This document shows positions 1-7,600 of a stretch of 10,845 bases of DNA, in pieces. The notes under the pieces were generated by a model. The model was not told the origin of the DNA. It saw only the letters and a program-made list of their open reading frames with translations, and did no database searches. Every line of letters starts with the position of its first letter. The stretch's first letter is position 1. Origin of the DNA: Deltaproteobacteria bacterium (lineage in GTDB: Bacteria; Desulfobacterota; Desulfobacteria; Desulfobacterales; JAUVKB01); NCBI GenBank assembly GCA_030596405.1, contig JAUVKB010000063.1, forward strand, positions 1 through 10,845, written 5' to 3'. The position numbers and the translations under genes were made by a program.

Positions 1-582
1 CCGGATGCCGGAGCCCTTCTGAAAAGTTGCGGCAAACAGATCGTGGGGGTTGAAGTAAAAGTGGTTGACGTTGATGGAAACGATGTAAAGGTCGGTGAAG
101 TGGGCGAGATTATTGTTAGAGGTGATACAATTATGCATGGTTACTGGAAGAAACCTGCTGAAACCGAGGCCGCATTGATTGATGGCTGGTACTGGACCAA
201 GGATCTGGCGCAAATAGATGAAAACGCTTACCTTTATATTGTTGATCGTGCAAAAGACATGATTATCAGCGGTGCGGAAAATGTTTATTCAATCGAAGTG
301 GAATGTGTTTTAAGCAAACACCTTGCAGTATTGGAAGTAGCGGTAGTCGGTGTTCCTGATCAAAAATGGGGGGAAGCGGTAAAAGGTGTTGTGGCGCTGA
401 AAAACGGCATGTTCGCAACAGAAGAAGAACTCATAGGGTTTTGCAAACAACAGATCGCCTATTTCAAAACCCCTAAAAGCATAGATTTTGTAGATTCATT
501 ACCTAAAAGCGGAGCCGGTAAAATACTGAAAAGGACCCTCAGAGATAATTACTGGAAAGGTAATGACCGTTTTGTTCATTAA
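1..582 (+). CDS. AMP-forming acyl-CoA synthetase/ligase, C-terminal part (5' truncated by window edge)
   Basis: The reading frame is open from base 1 (193 residues seen), so the N-terminal adenylation core lies outside the window. ANL-superfamily enzymes activate a carboxylic acid with ATP to an acyl-adenylate and then form the CoA thioester. Visible motifs are GEIIVRG (about 36-41), HGYWKKP, the ribose-contacting Asp in WTKDLA (D68), the hinge block IVDRAKDMIISGAENVYS (80-97, normally GRxKDMIIxGGEN), and the C-terminal PKSGAGKILKR block with the expected catalytic lysine at fragment residue 174. A TGD motif is usual before D68; here it reads TKD. Substrate cannot be judged because the acyl-binding pocket is not in the window; a fatty, aromatic or alicyclic acid are all possible. 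The gene ends 35 bases before the next one. The family call is secure; the specific reaction is not. Confidence 0.93.
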   Translation, partial: PDAGALLKSCGKQIVGVEVKVVDVDGNDVKVGEVGEIIVRGDTIMHGYWKKPAETEAALIDGWYWTKDLAQIDENAYLYIVDRAKDMIISGAENVYSIEVECVLSKHLAVLEVAVVGVPDQKWGEAVKGVVALKNGMFATEEELIGFCKQQIAYFKTPKSIDFVDSLPKSGAGKILKRTLRDNYWKGNDRFVH

Positions 583-617
583 TAACTTTAACTTTCTGCT
601 TTAATGGTTGTGAAATT

Positions 618-1151
618 ATGAACAAGTCTATTATAATAGGTGTAATGGGAGGAGGAAAGGCTTCACCAAAAGACACAAACGCTGCATACCGTTTAGGCGG
701 CCTAATTGCCGAACAAGGCTGGATTTTGTTAAATGGCGGAAGAAATACGGGAATCATGGATGCGTCTGCAAAAGGGGCTAAAGATCATGGAGGCTTAACC
801 GTGGGCATCCTGCCTGATGACAATCCCGGCAGAGCTTCAAAATATATTGACATACCTGTTATAACAGGTATGGGGAGCGCAAGGAACTGCATTAATGTGC
901 TTACAAGCCATATTGTTGTTGCCTGCCCAGGCGGTGCAGGCACATTATCGGAGATAGCTCTTGCGCTAAAATTTAACAAAGTCGTCATTCTTATGGATTT
1001 TGATGTGGGGAAATTGTTTGAAAGTTATATTAAACCAAATATTAAACAAGGGACGCTTGTATATACAAAAACTCCTGAAGAAGTCATAGCATACTGCAAA
1101 AAGCTGCATATTCAAAAGGAAGGCGTGCTGCGAAATTTTGACGTATTTTGA
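618..1151 (+). CDS. LOG-family / TIGR00725-like Rossmann nucleotide-binding protein
   Basis: A 177-residue single-domain protein related to the LOG (formerly 'lysine decarboxylase-like') fold, probably of the TIGR00725 subgroup. It shows an N-terminal glycine-rich strand-loop, GVMGGG (8-13), then LLNGGRNTGIMDASAKGA (37-54), a conserved TGMGSARN block (83-90) and the hallmark CPGGAGTLSE (103-112), equivalent to the PGGxGTxxE nucleotide-binding/catalytic motif. True LOG enzymes cleave cytokinin nucleoside 5'-monophosphates to base plus ribose phosphate. Whether the TIGR00725 group does this is not established, so I give no substrate. No signal peptide or membrane segment is visible, so it is likely cytosolic. 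No convincing Shine-Dalgarno sequence precedes the ATG, but the N-terminus begins directly at the first beta strand, which supports this start. The gene contains a perfect 22-bp palindrome (851-872). Confidence 0.85.
   Translation: MNKSIIIGVMGGGKASPKDTNAAYRLGGLIAEQGWILLNGGRNTGIMDASAKGAKDHGGLTVGILPDDNPGRASKYIDIPVITGMGSARNCINVLTSHIVVACPGGAGTLSEIALALKFNKVVILMDFDVGKLFESYIKPNIKQGTLVYTKTPEEVIAYCKKLHIQKEGVLRNFDVF
851..872. repeat. Perfect 22-bp palindrome inside the LOG-family gene
   Basis: The half-site CATACCTGTTA is followed immediately by its exact reverse complement with no spacer, giving 22 bases of perfect dyad symmetry. It covers codons 78-85 (D-I-P-V-I-T-G-M), a stretch that looks conserved in the protein family, so protein constraint may explain part of it. 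The next flanking base pair does not continue the symmetry. There is no T-tract after it, so it does not look like a terminator. It could be an intragenic binding site for a dimeric regulator, or coincidence. Confidence 0.9.
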
Positions 1152-1182
1152 TTGCAACCTTTAATCGAGCTTAACTTAAATA

Positions 1183-1464
1183 ATGGGTAACCAGTTTAGA
1201 GAATTTTCAAGGGATGTGACCATCATTAACGAGTTGGGCCTTCATGCAAGGTCGGCTGCCGGGATAGCAAAGATTGCCCGGAATGCGAAATCAAACGTAT
1301 GGATAACAAAGGACCGCAAAAAGGCGGATGCCGAAAGTATCATTGATATTTTGACCCTTGTCTGTGCGCAGGGTTCAAAAATAACGGTAACAGTTGATAA
1401 TTGCTCCGATATTCATATATTAGATAATATCGTGGAACTTATTGAAAGTGGATTTGGGGAATAG
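1183..1464 (+). CDS. ptsH: HPr-like phosphocarrier protein of the phosphotransferase system
   Basis: A 93-residue HPr-type protein that accepts phosphate from enzyme I and passes it on to EIIA-type proteins or regulatory targets in the cytosol. The active-site block GLHARSAA holds the phosphorylatable His at residue 21. The helix after it carries a serine (S52, in ESIIDILTL) exactly 31 residues further on, the same spacing as His15-Ser46 in classical HPr, so HprK-type serine phosphorylation is possible. The classical glycine after that serine (SIMG) is aspartate here (SIID), a pattern I associate with delta-proteobacterial HPr. The protein has a 6-8 residue N-terminal extension over typical HPr; the ATG has no obvious ribosome binding site. 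It ends 6 bases before ptsI, so the two are surely translated from one transcript. No sugar-specific EII gene is in the window, pointing to a regulatory PTS or to permeases elsewhere. Confidence 0.93.
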   Translation: MGNQFREFSRDVTIINELGLHARSAAGIAKIARNAKSNVWITKDRKKADAESIIDILTLVCAQGSKITVTVDNCSDIHILDNIVELIESGFGE

Positions 1465-1470
1465 AGTGGT

Positions 1471-3243
1471 ATGGAAAATATTGACGACAATCGGGAAATA
1501 ATACTTCATGGCATAGGCGCTTCTCCTGGTGTCTGTATCGGACATGCATATATAGTCGATACGGAAGGTGTCGATGTTGTCAGAAAATATCATATCGACT
1601 CCGCATGTTTGAAAAACGAGAAAAATCGTTTTAAATCTGCCGCAAAAAAAGCAAAAAATGAGCTGCGTGCAATAATTGAAAGCACTCCTGAAGAGTTGCG
1701 GCAGCATACCAATATTCTTGAAACTCATATGGTATTGATGAAAGACAAAATGCTGTATGGCAAAATTATTGAGGCCATAGAAAAAGAACAGATTAATGCG
1801 GAATGGGCGCTTAAAAAAGTCGTGGCAAATGTCCAGGCGACCTTTAAAAATCTGGATGACTCATATTTTAAAGAACGGGCTTCTGATGTTGGTCATGTGT
1901 CTGACCGAATAATGAGAAATTTGGTCGGAATGGACCAGGTGAATATCAAAGACATCAATAAACGGGTTATACTTATAGCCCGTGATCTTTCTCCGGCTGA
2001 AACAAGCCAGATACAACTTGAAAGGATAAAGGGATTTGTTACCGATCGCGGCGGGATGGCGTCTCATACGAGCATTATTGCAAGGACGCTCGAAATTCCC
2101 GCTGTGCTCGGCCTTGATAATGCAACCAGCATAATAAAAAATGATGATCTGATCATTGTTGATGGAGCATTCGGCGAAGTAGTTGTTCATCCTGCCGAGC
2201 AGACCCTTGAACAATATTATAATCGTAAAATCAGTTATGAGAAGCATAAAGCTGTTATTACCCAAAGCGGCCATTTTACGGCTGAAACATCGGATGGTTT
2301 TCATTTAAAGGTTATGGGCAATATCGAGCTTCCTGAAGAGGTCGTTACGGCTGTCAATTACGGCAGTGACGGCATCGGTCTTTACAGAACCGAGTTTCAG
2401 TATTTAAGCCGTCCCAATTTTCCCGGCGAGAATGAACTTTTTGATAAATACAAGGATGTTGTCGAGATAATGGCGCCAAAACCGGTGACTATCCGCACGC
2501 TCGATATAAACGGCGACAAGGCAGTTGCATATACTTCCGACGCTGAAGAGGCTAACCCGGCGCTTGGACTTCGGGCAATAAGGTACTGTTTGAAAAAGCC
2601 TGATGTGTTTAATACCCAGCTTAGAGCTATATTAAGAGCTTCTGCATTCGGCAATGTCAGGGTGCTGTTTCCCATGATATCCACCTATGACGAAATTATT
2701 GAGGCAAAGAAAATATTAAACAAGGCCGCTGATGCATTATATAATGAAGGCATAAATTTTAACGAAAATATTGAAATCGGCATAATGATAGAGGTCCCGG
2801 CGGCTGCAATTATGGCGGATGTAATGGCAAAGGAGGTTGATTTTTTCAGTATAGGGACAAACGATCTTATTCAATATGCCCTTGCAGTTGACAGGGGAAA
2901 CAAAGATGTGGCGCACCTTTACCAGCCATTGGATCCGGCAATTATACGCATGATTAAACGCGTTGCCGACGCGGCAAAAGCCAATGGTATTAAGGCCTTC
3001 ATGTGTGGTGAGATGGCCGGCGATCCTATCAACGCGCCTGTTCTTTTAGGCCTCGGGATCGATGAATTGAGCATGAATCCTCAAACAATACCAATAGTAA
3101 AGAGCATGATAAGATCTCTTAAGATCGGAGACGCCAGACTTTTTGTAAAGGATTTGCTGAAACAAGCCTCGGCAAAAGAAGTAATTAAATTGGTACAAGA
3201 TAGATACGGCGGCATTCTTTCGGAAAAGGTATATAAAAAATAA
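1471..3243 (+). CDS. ptsI: Phosphoenolpyruvate-protein phosphotransferase (PTS enzyme I)
   Basis: A 590-residue cytosolic enzyme that takes phosphate from phosphoenolpyruvate onto a histidine and transfers it to HPr. Length and layout match enzyme I: HPr-binding helical and phosphohistidine domains (about 10-245), then the PEP-utilising TIM barrel (about 265-570). The phosphohistidine is H199 in GGMASHTSIIAR. Barrel residues are all present at a constant offset of ten from the E. coli enzyme: R306 (GLYRTEF), R342 (TIRTLDINGDK), E441 (IMIEVPAA), N464-D465 (GTNDLIQYALAVDR), R475 and the active-site C512 (FMCGEMAGDP). There is no N-terminal GAF domain, so this is the PtsI form and not nitrogen-type PtsP. 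It starts 6 bases after the HPr stop, with only a weak purine-rich stretch upstream, suggesting translational coupling. It looks fully functional. Confidence 0.97.
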   Translation: MENIDDNREIILHGIGASPGVCIGHAYIVDTEGVDVVRKYHIDSACLKNEKNRFKSAAKKAKNELRAIIESTPEELRQHTNILETHMVLMKDKMLYGKIIEAIEKEQINAEWALKKVVANVQATFKNLDDSYFKERASDVGHVSDRIMRNLVGMDQVNIKDINKRVILIARDLSPAETSQIQLERIKGFVTDRGGMASHTSIIARTLEIPAVLGLDNATSIIKNDDLIIVDGAFGEVVVHPAEQTLEQYYNRKISYEKHKAVITQSGHFTAETSDGFHLKVMGNIELPEEVVTAVNYGSDGIGLYRTEFQYLSRPNFPGENELFDKYKDVVEIMAPKPVTIRTLDINGDKAVAYTSDAEEANPALGLRAIRYCLKKPDVFNTQLRAILRASAFGNVRVLFPMISTYDEIIEAKKILNKAADALYNEGINFNENIEIGIMIEVPAAAIMADVMAKEVDFFSIGTNDLIQYALAVDRGNKDVAHLYQPLDPAIIRMIKRVADAAKANGIKAFMCGEMAGDPINAPVLLGLGIDELSMNPQTIPIVKSMIRSLKIGDARLFVKDLLKQASAKEVIKLVQDRYGGILSEKVYKK

Positions 3244-3260
3244 AAAGATTTAATCCTGAC

Positions 3261-3267
3261 GGTGGAG
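3261..3267 (+). promoter_or_regulatory. Ribosome binding site of the lytic transglycosylase gene
   Basis: GGTGGAG lies nine bases before the ATG at 3277. It supports that start over a GTG at 3316, which would give a shorter signal peptide but has no purine-rich sequence at the right distance. Confidence 0.55.
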
Positions 3268-3276
3268 TGATAACAA

Positions 3277-3921
3277 ATGGTTGGAAAAATCCGTTTTTAT
3301 AATCTATATTTTTGGGTGTGGGGATGCCGGCTGAAAAAATTTTCATTTTTTTTGTCCCATGTTTTTATTGTTGTTTTCGTATCTGTTTTCCCTGTACAGC
3401 CTGTACAGGCTGACATATATCAATATATAGATAGGGATGGAATAATTCATTTTACCAATATACCTTCATCGGTCAAGTATCGGCTTTTTTTTCGTGAAAA
3501 TAAGGGAAATTCGGAAAGTTCACGTTTACCGGACAGGTATGACCATCTATTAAGAGAAGCCTCTGAAAGATACGGAGTATCTTTTCCGCTTCTTAAAGCT
3601 CTGATCAAGGTGGAGTCGAATTTTAATCCCAAGGCTGTTTCAAGAGCAGGAGCATTGGGGCTTATGCAGATTATGCCCGACAATATTAGGGAGTTTAATA
3701 TAAATGACCCTTTTGATCCCCGTGAAAACATTATGGGAGGGGCACGGTATCTTAAAAAAATGCTGCAACGCTTTAACGGGGAACTGGCATTGGCGCTTGC
3801 CGCTTATAATGCCGGTCCAAGCACGGTTGAGCGTTTCAGGACCATCCCCCCTATCAAGGAAACAGAAAATTATGTAAAGAAGGTTCTTAAAAATTATTAT
3901 TTATTTAAAAAACTTTTATAA
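3277..3921 (+). CDS. Exported lytic transglycosylase (SLT domain) with N-terminal DUF4124-like segment
   Basis: A 214-residue predicted exported protein. Residues 1-45 form a long signal sequence: a basic, aromatic-rich start, Lys20-Lys21, a hydrophobic core (about 22-40), then a likely signal peptidase site after VQA (45). Next comes a DUF4124-like segment, IYQYIDRDGIIHFTNIP (47-63), often found ahead of SLT domains in proteobacteria. The SLT/Slt70-type domain spans about 88-205: the catalytic glutamate is E113 in IKVESNFNP, followed by AGALGLMQIMP (124-134) and AAYNAGP (175-181). Such enzymes cleave the MurNAc-GlcNAc bond of peptidoglycan, leaving 1,6-anhydroMurNAc, in the periplasm. No lipobox cysteine is placed for lipidation; C17 lies before the hydrophobic core. 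A 9-bp direct repeat (3391-3408) encodes the PVQPVQ at the signal-peptide end. Confidence 0.93.
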   Translation: MVGKIRFYNLYFWVWGCRLKKFSFFLSHVFIVVFVSVFPVQPVQADIYQYIDRDGIIHFTNIPSSVKYRLFFRENKGNSESSRLPDRYDHLLREASERYGVSFPLLKALIKVESNFNPKAVSRAGALGLMQIMPDNIREFNINDPFDPRENIMGGARYLKKMLQRFNGELALALAAYNAGPSTVERFRTIPPIKETENYVKKVLKNYYLFKKLL

Positions 3922-3999
3922 AAAACAAGAACAGGAAACATCTTTTTTTACTTTCGTCTAATTTTAAAAATGATTATTTTCAAATATAGATTTATTTAG

Positions 4000-4551
4000 A
4001 TGTACATATATAATGTAATTGCCCACATATTGACTTTAACAAGAATATTATTAACTCCTGTATTCGCTGTTTGCATTTATCATGTAGATTCTTATCCGGA
4101 CCTTAATCTCTGGATAAAAATTATCTTAATTGTAGTTGCGGTCAGTGATTGGCTGGATGGCTTTATTGCCAAGAGGTGGGGCGGCAAATCACTTCTCGGA
4201 ACATTTCTTGACCCTATTGCCGACAAGATATTTTTAGATACTTCTATAATTGTTATATCAATTACCTATAATCTGCCTGTTTGGATTACATCTATTTTAA
4301 TAGGCAGAGATGCCGGCATTTTGATTGTATGGTCATTTTTTCTGTTTGTTTCCAACAAAAAGTATGAAGCTATACCGCACATTTTCGGCAAGCTGATGAT
4401 CGCCTTTCAGATTGCAACAATAGCCTCGGCTGTGTTTTCCCCAAATGTTTTTCTAGTCAGAACTCTATGTATGATCGCCGCGTTTTTCTCTCTTGCCTCT
4501 GCCTTAATTTATCTGGTCAAGATAGATAGATACAGAAAACTATTGGAATAA
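4000..4551 (+). CDS. pgsA: CDP-alcohol phosphatidyltransferase, probably CDP-diacylglycerol-glycerol-3-phosphate 3-phosphatidyltransferase
   Basis: A 183-residue integral membrane enzyme. The family signature D-x2-D-G-x2-A-R-x8-G-x3-D-x3-D is present at D50, D53, G54, A57, G67, D71 and D75, with one change: the arginine is lysine (K58). The four aspartates that bind the divalent metals and the CDP moiety are intact. The N-terminal block HILTLTRILLTPVF (9-22) and the length fit PgsA, which makes phosphatidylglycerolphosphate, the first committed step to phosphatidylglycerol and cardiolipin. About five or six hydrophobic segments follow. A different CDP-alcohol acceptor, such as inositol or another glycerol derivative, cannot be excluded, and a genome may carry several paralogues. 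No clear Shine-Dalgarno sequence precedes the ATG, but there is no other good start before the conserved block. The 78 bases upstream are AT-rich with no gene; the 58 bases downstream hold an inverted repeat. Confidence 0.85.
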   Translation: MYIYNVIAHILTLTRILLTPVFAVCIYHVDSYPDLNLWIKIILIVVAVSDWLDGFIAKRWGGKSLLGTFLDPIADKIFLDTSIIVISITYNLPVWITSILIGRDAGILIVWSFFLFVSNKKYEAIPHIFGKLMIAFQIATIASAVFSPNVFLVRTLCMIAAFFSLASALIYLVKIDRYRKLLE

Positions 4552-4557
4552 AATGTA

Positions 4558-4591
4558 AATTCATACACAACGGTAAAAAGTGTATTGAATT
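4558..4591. repeat. Inverted repeat in the leader of the activase gene
   Basis: The left arm AATTCATACAC (4558-4568) is complementary to the right arm GTGTATTGAATT (4580-4591) except for one bulged T, with an 11-base loop. It sits between the pgsA stop and the activase start. The sequence after the right arm has no T-run and the stem is AT-rich, so an intrinsic terminator is unlikely. It could be an operator for a dimeric repressor or an mRNA structure that tunes translation. Confidence 0.6.
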
Positions 4592-4609
4592 AAATATTAA
4601 CTTGCGCCC

Positions 4610-7600
4610 ATGTTATGCAAAACGATGGCTGGAAATTCAATTTCCCGAGAAAAAATGATGAAAGACCAAATGAACGATCTTATGAAAAATTTTGAGGCAA
4701 AAAAACCTGAAAATCTTGATCGACTTTATGTGGGCATTGATGCCGGATCGGTCAGCCTTAATTGTATAGTCATTAACAATAATAAGGAGATTATTTACGA
4801 ATACCCTTACACGCGTCATTTAGGCAGGGTTGAGGAAGAGGTTTTCGCGCTTGCACAGGACATTTATAAAAAGTTCGGTGAAGAAAATATCCGTTCAGTA
4901 TCTTTTACGGGTAACCATGGAAAGAAACTTGCCGAAAAATATGGCCTGTTCTATGAGGTTGAAACAATAAGCCAGATTTTAGGAGTCCTGTTAATAAAGC
5001 CGGATGTAAAAACGATTATCAGTATGGGAGGGCAGGAAACAGCCCTTTTTCAGATCAATCACTATAACGACGGGCACTATAACGACGGGCACTATGACGG
5101 CGGGTGGGAACTGGAATACTTTAATAAAAATGGCCCCTGTGCATCAGGCACCGGTTCATTTATCGATCAACAGGCCCAGAGGCTGGCCGCATCCATGTAT
5201 GAAAAAGATACGGATGTTTCTGCTGTTCAGATTGATACAATATTAAAAGATTTTATCCGGCTGGGCCTTGAAAGTAAAAAACCTGCCAATGTTGCATGCC
5301 GCTGCACTGTTTTTACAAAGACTGATATGATTCATCTCCAAAACAAAGGCGAAAGGCTCGAGGACATTATTTATGGATTGCATGAGGGGAATACCAGAAA
5401 CTACATAAGTGCCATCGTTTCCAATCGGAGTCTTAAAGATCCCATCATTTTTGTCGGTGGATTGTCGATGAACGATCTGCAGATAAAAACCTTTAAAAAA
5501 TATTTCCCCGGCCTTATCGTTCCGCCCTGCAACACTTCGACGGGGGCATTGGGCGTTGCTCTTTACGCTTGTGAATCGGGAAAAAACGGGCGGTTAAATC
5601 CGGATATGTTCGGTAACACGGAAAATCGACAAGAGATTTCAGTTCCGACAGCTCCCAGACTAATTCTGAGAAAGACGGATTTTCCTGAAACCAACGAAAT
5701 CCTGGAAAAAGTGTTGCAGGTTAATACAAGGGTATATCTGGGCATTGATATCGGATCTACGACCACTAAATACGCAATGATCAACGAAGATCGAAAAATC
5801 GTACATAAAAACTATGTGCCTACTCAAGGCAGGCCTATTGAGGTAGTCCAAAAACTTCTAAGATCGATACGTGATAATTTAGGCGATAAGATAAAGATTG
5901 CAGGCATGGCTGCAACCGGCTCGGGACGGAACGTGGTTGGAGATTTTTTAAATGTTGACCTGATTATTGACGAGATAACGGCACATGCAAAGGGAGCTGT
6001 GGAAATAGATCCTGAAATAGACACAATATTTGAGATCGGCGGTCAGGACTCAAAATATATATACATTGCCAATTCATATCCTCTCGATTTTGACATGAAC
6101 AAGGTGTGTGCCGCGGGCACGGGAAGCTTTCTTCATGAACTGGCAAACAAGTATGGAATCAATATCGTTGATGAATTTCAGGACATAGCGCTCTCTTCAG
6201 AAGCGCCGGTTAAACTGGCTGAAAGATGTACTGTGTTTATGGAGTCGGATGTTGTGTCATACCTTCAAAAAGGGGCGCCGAAAAAAGACCTGATCGCCGG
6301 ACTATGTTATGCCATAGTTTATAACTATCTGAATCGTGTTGTAGGAAAAAGAAAAATAGGGCAAAGGGTCATGTTTTTGGGCGGGCCTTCTTTGAATAAA
6401 GGGGTTGTCGCCGCATTTGAAGACGTTCTCGGCCGGGGGCTTCTGGTGCCGCGGCACAGAGAGGTTTTAGGGGCCTATGGCGCCGCAATCAGCGTCTGTG
6501 AAAAAATGCTGAAAGAAAATCTCAAAGAGAGCATGTTCAGGGGGTTTGATAGCGCTATAAACGACAAGATGATCTGTAAAGAGAAAATTTGCCGAGCTGA
6601 TCCGCAATGTCACAACCAGTGCAAGTTAAAAATCTATGATTTTGATGGTCGGCGCAGTGTATGGGGAGGTGAATGCGGGCGGTATGAGGCTGCCAAAACA
6701 ATTGGCCATCAAAAAGAAAACTTTTTTGAGATAAGAGAAAAAATCTGGCGAAAATATTTAGACGGCGTTTACGAAGAATTGCGGGAAAAGCCCTTGATGA
6801 TGGTGGGCAAGCGACCGACCGTTGGTATGCCGTTGTCTTTATATACGTTCCAGACCGGTATTTTATGGGCGCATTTTTTTGATCAACTCGGGCTGCGATT
6901 GGTGCTGACGGCCCCCACCGATGCTCATATCGCCAAAATCGGAATAGAGGCAATGGCGGATGAAACATGCTACCCTCTAAAGGTTTCCTATGGTCACATC
7001 AAAGCGCTGGCAGGGAAGACAAAATACCTTTTTATTCCAAGTTTGATTAACATGCCTACGACCAAAACTTATGAAAGCGGGCTGTACTGCCCCATGCTGC
7101 AAAGTAACGGTTACATGGCTCGCATGGCTCTCGATCTGGATTCCGCCGCCATTTTGAACCCTGTAATCCATCTTAAGCATGATATCGACACCCTTGCGCT
7201 GGAGATTGCGGGACAAATAAAAACCAGACTCGGCGTGACCGGGACGGAGATAAAAAGGGCGCTTTATTACGCTTTTGAGAAGCAAAAACAATTTGTGGAC
7301 GAACTTTATCAAAAGGGGCGTGAAGTTCTTGAGAGTCAAAGTTCCGGCGAACCTGTTGTGATTGTGACAGGCCGGCCCTACAACCTTTATGATGAAAGAT
7401 TGAACCTGAAAATAGGCAAAAATATAGCCCGAATTGGAGTAAACGCGCTTCCGATGGATTTTATTGATATGACGGGTGTCGATCTTTCAGATTTTTCCTC
7501 CATGTACTGGGGTCTTGGGAGCCAGATCCTTAGAACCGCAAAATATACAAAAGCTCATAAAAATTACTTTGGGCTCCATCTGACAAATTTTGGTTGCGGT

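Noticed and set aside
1152..1182. TTGCAA ... TAAATA as a possible promoter before ptsH
   Set aside because: The spacing (19 bases) and the poor -10 match are weak, and transcription would start at or after the ptsH start codon.
1861..2304. Antisense open frame of about 147 codons within ptsI
   Set aside because: It is a shadow of a strongly conserved enzyme I region on the opposite strand, with no ribosome binding site or recognisable motifs.
3391..3409. 9-bp direct repeat CCTGTACAG twice in a row, ending in a CCTGTACAGG palindrome
   Set aside because: It encodes PVQPVQ at the end of the signal peptide. Two short copies are easily explained by local duplication, and there is no other sign of a regulatory or recombination site.
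3785..3802. Sigma-54-like TGGCA...TTGC pattern
   Set aside because: It lies inside the conserved AAYNAGP region of the transglycosylase gene, points at no nearby start, and the spacing between the GG and GC elements is one base too long.
3940..3952. T-rich run after the transglycosylase gene as an intrinsic terminator
   Set aside because: No GC-containing stem precedes the T-run, only AT-rich single-stranded-looking sequence.
4003..4017. TACAT/ATGTA inverted repeat and TATAAT at the pgsA start
   Set aside because: The arms are only five bases in very AT-rich sequence, and the hexamer lies inside the coding region just after the start codon.
6555..6968. Antisense open frame of about 137 codons within the activase gene
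   Set aside because: It runs opposite to the conserved Cys-rich linker and DUF2229 start, and its translation resembles no protein family I know.
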